In this document: positions 13,641 through 25,562 of the stretch, piece after piece
How positions within the stretch are numbered: the stretch's first letter is position 1
How the letters are laid out: each line of letters begins with the position of its first letter
Assembly: GCA_026261815.1 (NCBI GenBank)
Contig: JAMPIT010000894.1
Coordinates: 57,941,647 to 58,005,646, forward strand
Length of the DNA stretch: 64,000 nt
DNA from: Monarcha castaneiventris obscurior
Taxonomy: Eukaryota > Chordata > Aves > Passeriformes > Monarchidae
Direction of reading: 5' to 3'
Notes under the pieces: generated by a model
What the model saw: only the letters and a program-made list of their open reading frames with translations
The model's database searches: none
Told to the model about the DNA's origin: nothing
Position numbers and translations under genes: made by a program

Positions 13641-16600
13641 TTGCTATAGCATATTCACACTTGCATACATGCAGATCTAAAGAGTATGTACAAGACATAT
13701 GCTTGTGAAAAATTCTCCTCAAATTCAGTGAAGTACTCACATCAGATGCCTTTGCATCCAGCTGTAGGGTTGAGTCTTGAGGACTGGGGGTATCAGCCCA
13801 GAACCTGTCATTGTCTTTTTTCAGTGGTTCTCCAAGTACAGCAAAAGCTATAGTTCACCGGCTCTGAGAGGTGCTTGGAGGGAAGTGCTGATCACAGCTG
13901 GCTGTGGTCCAGGAGCGCTCAAAAGGTCCCACTTAGAACTGCTGTTTATAAGGCCACAAGAGAGGGGGCTTTAGTCATAATATTATTCCACCCTAGCCAC
14001 AATTTGAGTTGGTAACTTTCTCTGAAAGTTTGATATCAAAAATATTCCACATGGGTTGTTTTTCAGGCAAGAAAAATAAGTTTCCAAAGCTGTTTGTTAA
14101 AAAACACAGGAGCTTGTTAGACAGCACTAGTCCTGGGAACAGAGTGTTTCCAATAAGCTCCAGAGGAGCTCAGCTCATGTGTTGCTCCTCAAGGCCAAGG
14201 CCTTACAAGCATTTCTCAGACCACTGTGTGGCCTGAAGAGGGGGAGGCACCAACACAGGCAGTAATTCAAATAAAACATACAAAACAACTACTTAAAACT
14301 AAACTACTTGAATATACAAAGAGCAAATATGCCCCAGAATTTTTAATTCTCTTATATTTACAGAAGTCACAAATCCCAGTTTCCTAATAAAGGGAAAATC
14401 CTTTACCTATGATGTACATAATCTTACATTAAATATGCAATGTAACAGTAGCCATCTAAGACATATCAGGGCTTGGAATATTACCACAGGTGTGGATTTA
14501 TTAAGAAAATGTTTAGGAACATCAAGAACTGAAAGAAAATATATCAATAATAAATAAATCACTGATCCACTTGTGGATCAGCTTTTATGGGAATAATTTC
14601 AGAGAAATTTAAGGAAAATAGCAGACAAAAACAATCCTAACTGCAGAGTAACAATGATTCAGAATAACACTACACTTGCCTTGAAAAGGTAATTAGGAGG
14701 GAGAATTCCACTAACTTCAGATAAATACAAGAATGAAAGAAACAAGGGACACCAAAAGAAGTCCAGAACATAAAAATATTTAAACATATGAACATTCATT
14801 GAACATATGAAAATGCAAGCCAGCATCTGGAGAAAATGTACATATCTTCAACAGATGAGGAAACCTGAAAACAAGAGCAAACAAGTGGCTAGAGATTGTG
14901 GTATTCCAGGCAGAGGGAGAGAAGCTGATTTCAAAGAGAATTTGATTTGGAAATTGATAAAGAAACCATTCCCCATGAATGAAAACAGAAAACCTCACTA
15001 CAGAGCTCCTCTCTATCTTCATGGGAATTATTAAATTCTAGTCTGATCATGTAATTTACACACATATGAAGGTATCAGGGGAAATAGTGAGGGTGAAACA
15101 GGTAGAAGAGGAAAAAAGAAGGGGAGTCTCTATACTCCTGCAATAAAATAAAATTTTAGAATAGTGTCCAAATGAAAAGATGGAAGTCAGCAGTGACATT
15201 CAACCTACTCAGACATGCTGCCATCATCTACTCTTTAGAAATTTTGAGACGTAGAATATCATTGATGTTTAAGAGAGACACTACAAAAGAACACACTATA
15301 GACAAAGGCTCATATATGAGAAAAAATTATAATAAAGCTTGCTGTCCACCATCTAGTTTTATGGCTTCATTTTTGTAATTCAGCTACTCCAGCATGATGA
15401 TCCATTTCACTTGATCATGTCCATACAGGTATAAACAACCTGCAGTCTTGTGAAGGCTTTTAAACTCTTATTTTTAGCATCAAAGACTTTGACTCAACAT
15501 GAGCAGAAAGGTTTTTAAATCCTTGTCCTTTATCCCAAAAGTATTTGCTGCTCCAGAGTTATACTTTATTTAGCCCACCATATTGATATTAATTTTCAGT
15601 GCTGCAAGTTGGAATGTCAGCATACATTAACACCTGATCTATAAAGGGAATGCTGAGATCTCACTGGAAGTATTAGTCACTGTGCCCTGGGAATGCAGGG
15701 TGGTTTTGTTTGTGTTCTTGGCTCAAATGTCTGAGATAGACATGTCTCGATTCTTAATAAAACAGACACACAACAACGGATTCATTATCTAGAAAAACTT
15801 CAGGATTAGAAGCTTTCTCCAACTTGTTTAGCAATTACTAACCTCCGTGATACACTAATTCTTTTTGAGGGGCAAGAAGTCAGTGCAGTCTATCAAAAAT
15901 ACAATTCCTTAAACCATGTATTCCTTACCTAGAGGCACGTTAACTTATTTTCCCTTTTTCTCTCTTTATTTCTTTTTTCTTAAGAAAACCCTTCAATAAC
16001 TTTGCTTTTAACAAGAAGTATTTTAGTTCAAGATTTGCACTGTCACTAACTTCACAGTTAACTGGAGGTCTCATAGAGAAATCAGTTTCAACTTGAATTT
16101 TTTTTTTTTAGGTTGATAATTACAACAAATTACAAGATGATTTCTCAGTCTTATTGATAGTTACCTGGCTACTCCAGAGGTCACTTCTACCAATTCTACT
16201 TCTAGATACAGCCACAGATAGCATTTCATTGCTTAACCTACTCTGTTTCATCTGCTCTCACCCACCAACTACTTGGATGTCTCTTATAATACAACCATGA
16301 GAGCCACACTTAGTTTCCGGTTTTTATCACATATTGCTCTTTTACGATTTTACATCCAACCTGCTCAAGAATTCTCAGGAATTCCTACCCCAGAATACAT
16401 ATATTCATAAATTCTGTAGATCTAACTGTATTAGCATCCTTTTTTGTGTCCCCAGCCATTTTTGCTGTTGTTTTGTTCAAGAAGTGGTCAAGCATCACGT
16501 CCTCTACTTCCAAAGAGAGGTTTTATATAAATGGAAGAAAAATAATAGAGCTGGTGTTTTCTGTATTGCTGGAACAAGACAACTGCCACAGTAAACTCAC

Positions 16601-17637
16601 CACTAACCCTTTAAGCATAAAGAGCATTTGTACTTACTTGCTGACGTTTGTTTTATAGTCTTAATTGCATAGTAAGTTGTTAAACACTTACACATGATCA
16701 TAATGAAAACTAGGAAGAACAGAGAAAGAAACACAGTGTAATTAAAGTCAAGGCAAATGAAAAATATAATACCAGACACAGTTTCCATGGAAATAAAAAG
16801 CTGTGAAACCTTTTCTTTAGTGTTTTCAAACAATTCTCTCTATTTAGATATCTGAAGCAGGACTTCCATTCTATACAATTAAAGCATCTAAGCCAATTTT
16901 TACCATCAAAATAGATTTGATTATATTATGCAGACTTACTGACCGTGAAATTTATGACAGCTCCCCAAATGAAAAGCACCTACACATTCTATAAATTCTT
17001 GAGTATCTGAAATGTTTTCATTACCAGGAGACAAAAAAAGTGAATTTGCAGGAAAAAATAGAGAAAAAATAAGGTTGCCATCACTGTATTCATAATATTA
17101 TATTTCAAAAAGGTACAAAAGTCTAGGTATCCCCTATCATCTAAAAAAAAGGAAATGCATAACAGACCAGGAAAAATTACTCTGAAACAAAAAATCTGTC
17201 ATAAGAACACTCAACCAGCTTTCTGTTGGATGATATAATCTACATGTGTTGCTTGTTGAACACGCACTTTTTTGGAATGTATAAAATCCCCCAGGTACTG
17301 TTAGAAGAGATCTTGTGTTTCACTAGCTCAATTGATAGGCTGAAGGTTTTATCCATCTCTATGCTCTCCGGGTGCTAGGAAAAAGTTACCTACTAGTACT
17401 AGGAAACCTGAAACACATATTCTAAGTTATTAAATCTCACTTAAATCATGCTACACACAGAAAAATATTTCGCTTTCATTTAGTTAAGTCTGGAGTACAT
17501 TACATATCTTTCCTATAAATTAGCCCAGATTTCATATTAATTCTCCTGGTACTTGCAATTTTAAATTTGCAATTCCCTAGGCACAGCAGCACAAACTTAA
17601 CATTCCCTCTTTTTGCCCTGCTCAAGTAATACTGCAA

Positions 17638-17662
17638 GTGTGTGTGTATATATATATACACA
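17638..17662. repeat. TG/TA dinucleotide repeat with 20-bp palindrome
   Basis: Alternating GT passes into alternating TA and then CA. The segment 17643-17662 (TGTGTATATATATATACACA) is a perfect palindrome. Such alternating purine-pyrimidine runs can extrude a cruciform or adopt Z-DNA; that is general knowledge, not shown here. Confidence 0.85.
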
Positions 17663-19189
17663 ACCCCATCATTTCATAAACAACACCATTTTTCTAAATT
17701 CAGATAGATAGTCATGTAGATATAACTTAAAAGCATTCTTTCACTTCACACCTATGTTAGTATTCTGTGTGAAATGATGGAATAGCAGTCTTGCTCTTCA
17801 ACCAATTCCAAAGCTTATGCTCCAATAGGTGAGAGAAGAAAAATACAAAAAACACATCATATTTACTTTGCTTAAAGTATTTGCTTAAACTTAAAATATT
17901 TGGGCTTTTATTTTTATTTCAGGATATATGGTTCTTTCCATTATCTAACATTCATGGATTTTTTTAAATGCAAATAGTTTTCAGAAATTAAAAAAACAAA
18001 GAAAACCATCATAAAACAGAACTTAGGGAGTATAAAGTCTTGAACACTTATAGGCCTCTAGATTCACAGAATTTTGAAACAAGAATGTATATTTTCAGCC
18101 GCAGAATACAACTTTGAGAGAGCAGTTAAAGAAATCAGTCTTTCATTCATTAATTTTACAAGAATACATTACATGAGATTATTTACGACTATGAGATACG
18201 AGAGTTATATTTTCTGTACTAACAGACAGCTGAAGTGGATTTCAGCCTGTATTACAAGTTATTTAGAACTTGTTTGGCAGTCACAATTAATGACTTGCAA
18301 AACTACAGCCAGGAATCTTACTCGCATTACAGAATTTTCCCTGAGTATTTGTCAATATTTGGTACTTCAAACATCTACAATTAAATTTCTGAGGCTTTAA
18401 AGCAATTTTAGGTTCCCAGACCAACATGTATCTCCCACCAAAACCTCTCTAAAATAGTGTCTGCTGTACTTATGAAGAATCTGTTACGCAGTATTCAGAC
18501 TAAAAAAAATAATTTCTGTTGATGCCATAGCAGTGCTAAGAATACAATCTACAAGAGAATTTCAGAGATATGTAAAGTCACAATGATGTCATTGTGTGTT
18601 TTTCAACATGTTACCCACACATCTCTCTGTCTTCTGTACATTAAGTTAGCTCAGGGAAACATGGTGATATATCTGGTCAGTGGCATTCACACAAACTAGG
18701 AGCAGCCTGGTAAGTCTCCAGAAGTATAATGAGATAGACCTACAAATTCTTGACTCAAGATAACAACAGACAATTTACCATTTCTCTAGGACCACTAAAT
18801 AAAACTGGAAGAAGAAATAAATATTAAGAGACAGCTGGCTGGACTATTCAGGAAGACTTTAAAGCAACAACATAGATGGAAAGGTGCAAACATACAAAAC
18901 AAAAATACATTTGGAAATATTCTAGGTATGTTACAAAAAGCCAAGGAGGAAATATGGGATACATCATTTACATTCTCATGCATGTGTTATAAAATATTGC
19001 TTCTTTATTAAATTGAAGCCTCATTGGAAAGACTTTTCTTCTTCTAATATAATTAATCCCCACACTCTTTTTTTAGAGCAAATGAGTAAGAAAAATGAAA
19101 AGCCATGTTTCTCACTTGTCAACAGGTTGAAAAGCAAAGGAACTCTGGATATTCTATGATCAACAGCCTGACAGATAAAACAGAAGTAG

Positions 19190-19205
19190 AATGTTAATTA
19201 ACATT
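19190..19205. repeat. Perfect 16-bp palindrome
   Basis: AATGTTAATTAACATT is its own reverse complement. The core GTTAATTAAC resembles the HNF1 homeodomain consensus (GTTAATNATTAAC) but lacks the usual full spacing, so a regulatory role is only a suggestion. Confidence 0.7.
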
Positions 19206-20362
19206 TAATTTGCTTTTGCAGTTAAGAAAAAAATAATTGTTTCCATTTATCTAAAGCATATGGGGAGAAGCAATAAAGTATTACAAAACAGTCTGTTCAA
19301 TTTGCGCTATGTGTATATTAGGATGCCCAAAGTAGGTAAATCCTTAATTCAAGAAACATTGGATTTAACTTATTTTGCACTAAATAAAATTGCATGTACT
19401 GATTTGTTAGCAGTTGCAGAATAATCCTCAGATTACATATTGCTTTTGTTTGTTTTAATGAATAAGCACTTGGATCTTTTCCAAGAATGTAACCTGTAAA
19501 TGATAGAGATATTTCCCTCAACTATCACTGCAGAAATCAGTTTGTGCCTTAAGTGAGGGGGCAGTGAGAGCAAAGAACAAAAGGTGTAAATGGCCACTCC
19601 CTTTACAGTTTTGCACGTATGAGCAGATTCGATGAGGAGTTAAATTTGAGTACAGCTGTATTTCTTCTTGAAGGCTAGAGGTATGAAATAGAATACCAGC
19701 AAACAAGTGGCAAGTCATTAGCTTGTGTTAAAGGATACACAGAGAGTACTGCAGTCTTTGGCACTATCAAAACTTCTGTGAGATTTCATTTTTTTATGAC
19801 AACTGGAAGAGAATTTTGTAGAACCTCTATTTGATGCTGCTGCTTTTGAAAATCATGTGGACTTTTATAGCTTGTAATAAAATGGAGATAAGACATGTAA
19901 ATTTGTAAAAAGGAGACTTCTGAGATCCAGAATTAGAGCTAGAAATAACAACAGCAGGGCTAAAACGAATGTGTCAAAAGATAATACAACAATAGGGCAA
20001 GCGGCACTATCAGACTCCTCCCTCTCCCACATTATGGTTCAGTGGGATTTGGAATAGGCCACTGAAAACAAATAGTACACAGTAATTTGCTGTTATAAAA
20101 CACCTTTTACAAGCAACTATTACTTTAGTTACTTTTTTTGAGTAATACAGTCCCTACATTTCTGTTTTGTTAAAAAATCATCAAAGCAATCAACTGCTGA
20201 AGTAGTCCTACAGCAAATATGGTGTAAAAATACAGTAATTGTAAGAGTTTTGTGGTATGCTTCCATTGTATGCTTCATTCCAAGATTATGCAGCACGTGC
20301 TTCCAGATAATAAGAGATCCACAAATATACTTCCAGAATCTTAACTAAAGATGAGGTTGTCA

Positions 20363-20428
20363 TAAAAAAAAACCCAAAAAAACAAAAAACAAAACAAAAG
20401 AAAAAAAAAAAAGCCACACAAAAAAAAC
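20363..20428 (+). repeat. A-rich low-complexity tract
   Basis: Runs of A broken by single C, G or CCC, with a pure A12-type core near 20400-20412. No retroposon body was recognised upstream. Confidence 0.8.
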
Positions 20429-23090
20429 GTGGGGGAAAAAATGTTGAGATATACATGGAAATATCTCTGTTTTAGGAATATACAGAAAGCTGGAAATAAA
20501 GTACTCTGAATCCAGGTGTATTGGTCTGTCTGCTAGTTAGTGTAACTGTTAAACAATGCAAACACTTTGAAGGAAAGTGCACAACTTTTGAAGCGAAAGT
20601 TACTGAATTGGAGGGATGAAAGGCATGGCAGAAAGAAAGGGATGGATTAAACCTGTATTGTATTGCTCTCAAACAAACACTAATTACACAAAGTAAAAGT
20701 AACTGCTGAAAACTCAGTAATTCTTTAACATTACATTATTTTCAGAAATTTTAGAAAGGTATTAAAAATGTGTGTATTGTTTAAAAAACATACACCATTT
20801 GGAATTATTACTCTTTCTTTTCTTGTGCTAGTATTTCCAGAGAATACCTGTAAAAAAAAGCTATCTTGGTTGTACATGTGTTACATCACACACTTGACGG
20901 GACAACAAAGGATTAAGAGTTAGAAGTCAGGGAAAAGATAATTGTGAAGATTTAAAGGATAAACAAGAAGGATTGAATAATATGTCTGTTGGGCTCTAAA
21001 CATGACACTGATCATGGATAAAAAGGAGAACAATTAAATAAAAGTATAATCATTTCCTGTTAGTAAGAGTTTATGGAAATGGCTCTTGACTAACATTTGT
21101 TAGATACTGTACTCCAATTTCATCATTATTATTTACTACAATGAAAGACAACAGCATTTATTTTAAACATTGTGTCTGAGGGGAGAGGTCTCAAATCTTA
21201 AGGCATAATTGCTGCTAAATGAGTACACATTTGTAAAATTCCATTCTTGTGAATGTGCTCTTCAGTACTTTTATTGGTGACTTGAGGGGAGAAAAAAAGA
21301 ACGGCAAAATCAGGAGCAGTAAAACTCAGAGGTGAATCAAAGCTTTGGGAAACAATTAACAAAGAGGACCAGTGAAGAGCAGTCTTAGGGTTTAATCAGG
21401 CTCAAGGTGAAAGAAAAGTTTTGATACAGCTGGACAGTTTAAATCAACTACAGGATGTAAGAGCAGAAAAAGTTTTGGATAATCATTCATTAATACAATT
21501 TACTATAATATAGAGCTGTGATTAAACCCACAAATAAAAGCCAAAGACGCCTAAAATACAACTCTGAGTAAGGGGGGAAGCTAATATCTAGTGACAACTA
21601 TAGGAATACAATAAAAAATATCATCTTCTGCCTTAGTATTTCAATAAAAGAAGGCTGCTGAGGAATAAGAGAAGGCTTGAAAAAGAGTCATGATGGCAAT
21701 TATATGACCGGTAAACATACCTTAGAGACAGGTTCCAGAATTTAAATCCATTTATCTTAGTAAAGAAAAGGTTAAGAGGTGATTCATTCTAATGTGTTAA
21801 GTAGCTACACAGGGATTAGTAATGTAATAAAAGGGAGTTTTTCAATCTCTTTTAAGAGCAACACGGATCTAGACAAATACAGAATCGACATTTTTAACCA
21901 TTTGTATTACTAAGTATAATGTGAAAAACTCCAAGGACTATGGAGAGCTCTCTCTCTAACTGAAAATATTTCTACAGGAATATTACATATACTACTTGTA
22001 GCTTATCCCAAAATGGGATAAAACAGTTCTGAGACAATAGAGAAGAGACTGCCATCCAGCTTTAGTGCTGTTTACATGATCCTCTCAATCACTAATTATT
22101 CCTTATGATTTATATATTTTCACCCACTGCACTCAAGTACAGAACGTTCCTCTTAGCTTTACTTACCTTGCAATAGCACTTCAGTGGTATTCAGTCTACC
22201 TCAGAAATTCCATTTGATTAATAGACACAAAACCTAAGTTTTGCACCAATGATCAAAGAAAGCCTAAAAGCTTCTGTTTTCACTAAGAAAACTGAAATTT
22301 ATACTTAGATTGACTCAATAGAATATTCTTTCCATGTCTATCAAATCACTCATAGCTAGTTTTATGAAAGTCATAAACAAATGCAACATTGCTGCTTTAT
22401 AAAATAATGAACTCCAACAAAACATAATTCTATACTAAACAAATGAAAATCTATTTGCATCTAACTTGAGTATACATGAACTTCAGGGTGTTTGCTTGGT
22501 ATCTTCAAAAGAAAGAGAAAATAAATCCTTTTTCTTAGACCATAAAGAGTTGAAATGCATGCTCATCACAAAAGTTTTCATATTGGTATTCATCTCACCA
22601 GAATCATGTATCTTCTATGATACAAGAAATGCACACAAAGGCAGGATTTGCTAAACTGTCTGCGCTTCCCTCATTCAAACTTTTTCCTTGTACATTGCAA
22701 ATATTGTCCTACTCCAGCACACACAACTTAGTGTGGAGGTTTCTCCTTCAGCCTAGAAACCAGTAGTTCAGGAGCCTTTTCATATGTGGTCATGTAGAAC
22801 CTCAGAAAAATAAACAAGGCCCCCAAAGTTTCCTTAAATTTTACATCTTGTAACACTTTTTTTACTGTAGATTTGCATCTACTGCTAGGCGAAACTAGTG
22901 TCTGCCTAATTCCAGCAAGGTTGTCTCAAGTGTTCATGATCACGTATGAAAATAAAGAGAACAGTGATCTACAATGCTGGTAGAAGTCTGTTTCCAAATC
23001 CCTATGTTTTAACATATTGCTTACACTACTTTTTGGGCACTATTCACCAAAAACCCCATTTTATTTAGCCTGAAATCCTGTTTTAAAACA

Positions 23091-23140
23091 AGGATTATTA
23101 ATGATCTATAACTATTAATAATGTTATTATAATAACCTTA
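23091..23140. repeat. Cluster of inverted repeats
   Basis: Arms ATTATTAAT (23094-23102) and ATTAATAAT (23114-23122) are perfect complements around an 11-base loop. Directly after them, GTTATTATAATAAC (23123-23136) is a perfect 14-bp palindrome. Two adjacent hairpin-forming units therefore sit within 50 bases. The AT-rich context makes a chance origin possible. Confidence 0.7.
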
Positions 23141-23587
23141 TTTGCACACTAGATATTAGAGGACCCTAGAACGGACCCAAGTCCAATTCTGTGTGTCACT
23201 GCACAGTTTAACTGTACTGTAATTCAACTCAAAGTCAGCAAAAAAGCGGCATTGTTGTCACATTTACAGACAGGGAACTCTATCACAAACAACAGTACAC
23301 AGAAAACTATTGGTTTTGTCAAGATAGAGTCACCAAGAACCCTTGTTCAATGAAAAAGTCATAGAAGCCTGTACTCATCAGCAGACTCAGTAAAAATGTA
23401 GAATAGATTTTTCTCTACCTAAATCTATGCACTGATAAACTATTTTTGAGTAGAAAGTAGCAAAACTTGGGAAAAAACAAGCACATACTCGTGCAGTTCC
23501 TGAATTAACCATATTAAATTATATTAAAAAGTATACTATTGTTTTTCTTCCTTCACAATTAATTCCAGAACACTGTTTGGTACTCTT

Positions 23588-23718
23588 GAAAAAAAGAAAA
23601 GGAAAAAGAAAAAAAAAGAAAAAGAAAAAAGAAAAAGAAAAAGAAAAAAGAAAAAGAAAAAGAAAAAGAAAAAGAAAAAGAAAAAGAAAAAGAAAAAGAA
23701 AAACATAAAAAGAAAAAG
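23588..23718 (+). repeat. GAAAAA hexanucleotide microsatellite
   Basis: About 130 bases built of GAAAAA units, irregular at first (23588-23625), then nearly pure to about 23703. It is wholly purine on the plus strand and produces artificial Lys/Glu/Arg or Phe/Leu ORFs on the two strands, which are not genes. Confidence 0.95.
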
Positions 23719-24028
23719 GTGCTCTATAAAGAGCAAGCTTGCAGCAAAAAAGACTCCTCCAGAATATCAAATGTGTATTTTCTGAAAAAAACCTATAAAT
23801 TTTCTCAGTGTTACCAACAAACTCTTTTATATGCAAAGGATTCCAATGAACAAAACAAAAAGGGGCTCTGGTCCTTCATCACATATTCTCCTCTTAAAAT
23901 AGTTAAGAAAACTAATCTTACTTGCGAAATTTAGACAGGACACACAATAGAAGTATTTTTTAGAGATTATTAAGTACTAAGAAAAATTTTTCAATAGGTC
24001 TAATGGCTTTGTGCATCATGTATGTAAC

Positions 24029-24665
24029 TGAGAAAAGGAGAAACACGGCTTCTCGCTGCTGGGGGCTCGGCTCTGGAGCTGCGGAGCCACGTGTAAGTTG
24101 ACAGCGACCTGCCAGGCAGTGTCTCTCACTGCTCACAGCCACCGATCTTTGGGTCTTCGCTGGTTATGGTGCAGGCTCGCTGCCCCCAGAGACTGGCTGT
24201 CTCAGACCCCCAGAGTCCCCGGGAGTAAAGGAGGCAAGAGAGAGTTTCTGTATAATAAATCCACAGGTTTATTCCACGGATGAAAGGGGGTAGAACTACA
24301 GACACAACTAACACAAGACCCAGAACGAACTGATAACCCCCCGAATCAGGCTCGTGCGGCAGCTTTTGTACTGGAGTAAGTTGGGGAGGAGCAAAGGGGT
24401 AACAACCAATAGGATCACAATATAACAATATGTGACAAGCGTGACAATAAATCACCACACAGCATAGGAGGGAATATAACACAGCAACCAATAAGAAAGT
24501 AACCTGGGGAGAATTTTCTAGATAGAAAGGAGCGGCTTATACTGCAGTGCCACCCCCAGACTCCGAGTCCCTCGCCTATTGGAGGGCAAGGATCTGATGG
24601 ACATTTGCCTGCCAAAGCCCACGAGTGGGCTGATGCACTGCAGCAGAAAAAAATGAGGCAACAGA
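24029..24665 (-). mobile_element. LTR of an avian endogenous retrovirus, probably solo
   Basis: A GC-rich block with retroviral LTR features stands out in AT-rich DNA. On the minus strand there is an AATAAA signal (plus-strand TTTATT at 24268-24273). It is followed by about 240 bases of GC-rich R-U5-like sequence running to TGAGAAAAGG at the left edge (24029), which reads as a terminal CTCA on the minus strand. Upstream on the minus strand are two ATTGG boxes (plus-strand CCAAT near 24403 and 24485), as in LTR promoters, but no strong TATA. No internal retroviral genes flank it. The right edge is uncertain (about 24650-24675) and no clean target-site duplication was found. ORFs across the block are fortuitous. 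Confidence 0.6.
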
Positions 24666-24998
24666 ACAAGGAAAAGGGAAACAAGGGGATTCAATGGAAG
24701 CAAATAACCACTTATATCCTAAATATGTATTTGTATATGAGGACTTTTGTTAATTCTCTGAAGTGGCACACTCATCAACCTTTGCCATTTTGCAAAAGAC
24801 ACCCATATATTGATAACAATGATTTGTGATATGAGATACTTCAGTATTTCTTTCTTACATTTCAGGAATTTGAGGATTTCTTTTTAACTTTTTATTTGTA
24901 AACAAATCCTGGTCTCCCTATTTGCACAAAATGTACACAAACCTCTCCCACAATCTGACGTTATTGTTTACAACTTCATTCTCCTCCTTTATTCAGTT

Positions 24999-25015
24999 AA
25001 AAAAAAAAAAAAAAA
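24999..25015 (+). repeat. A17 homopolymer
   Basis: A pure run of 17 adenines with no recognised element attached. Confidence 0.9.
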
Positions 25016-25190
25016 GTTGAATTCAATACACTATTTTGAGTAAATAATTACAAACCATCAACTTTTCAAAACAGGCAATGCAATTCCAGACATAGGAGAG
25101 ATTACATCAGTGAAATGTCTTTCCCTCTCCTTGTTTGAGCACTGGGCTAAACTCAGTTTTCAACACCTTAAGTGTTCAAGTAGTCATGAA

Positions 25191-25562
25191 AAAATGAGAC
25201 CTCTGCAAACAAAAGCACTTCAACATGAATTTTCAAAATAAGGAGAAACTTGTATATGAGCATGTGCTACTTTACAGATTCATACGCAAACACCACAAAA
25301 AGACAACAAATTTGAGAAATAATATAAAGAACTTTCACTAAGGTCATGCTGAATAATATGTGTGAATTTGTATGATAAAATGAGACCTCTGCAAACAAAA
25401 GCACTTCAACATGAATTTTCAAAATAAGGAGAAACTTGTATATGAGCATGTGCTACTTTACAGATTCATACGCAAACACCACAAAAAGACAACAAATTTG
25501 AGAAATAATATAAAGAACTTTCACTAAGGTCATGCTGAATAATATGTGTGAATTTGTCTGAT
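25191..25562. repeat. 186-bp tandem duplication, two copies
   Basis: Positions 25191-25376 are repeated head to tail at 25377-25562. By eye the only difference is A at 25372 against C at 25558. Flanking sequence diverges directly outside. The unit is AT-rich, is not a known transposon and has no long ORF. Such identity points to a very recent duplication, a copy-number polymorphism or an assembly error. Confidence 0.95.

Larger units (their letters stand above)
13641..23587. other. AT-rich DNA without recognised genes
   Basis: About 10 kb with no recognised gene or transposon. ORFs reach 108 codons at most (18074-18400, plus) and resemble nothing known to me. Small features inside are listed separately: a TG/TA palindrome (17638-17662), a 16-bp palindrome (19190-19205), an A-rich tract (20363-20428) and a cluster of inverted repeats (23091-23140). 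Weakly GC-richer DNA at 13780-14240, beside the CR1 fragment, is unassigned. Confidence 0.5.

Noticed and set aside
23519..23836. Phe/Leu-rich minus-strand ORFs resembling membrane proteins
   Set aside because: They are translations of the GAAAAA microsatellite.
24126..24684. Overlapping ORFs of 60-121 codons
   Set aside because: They lie in a probable LTR and show no coding signature.
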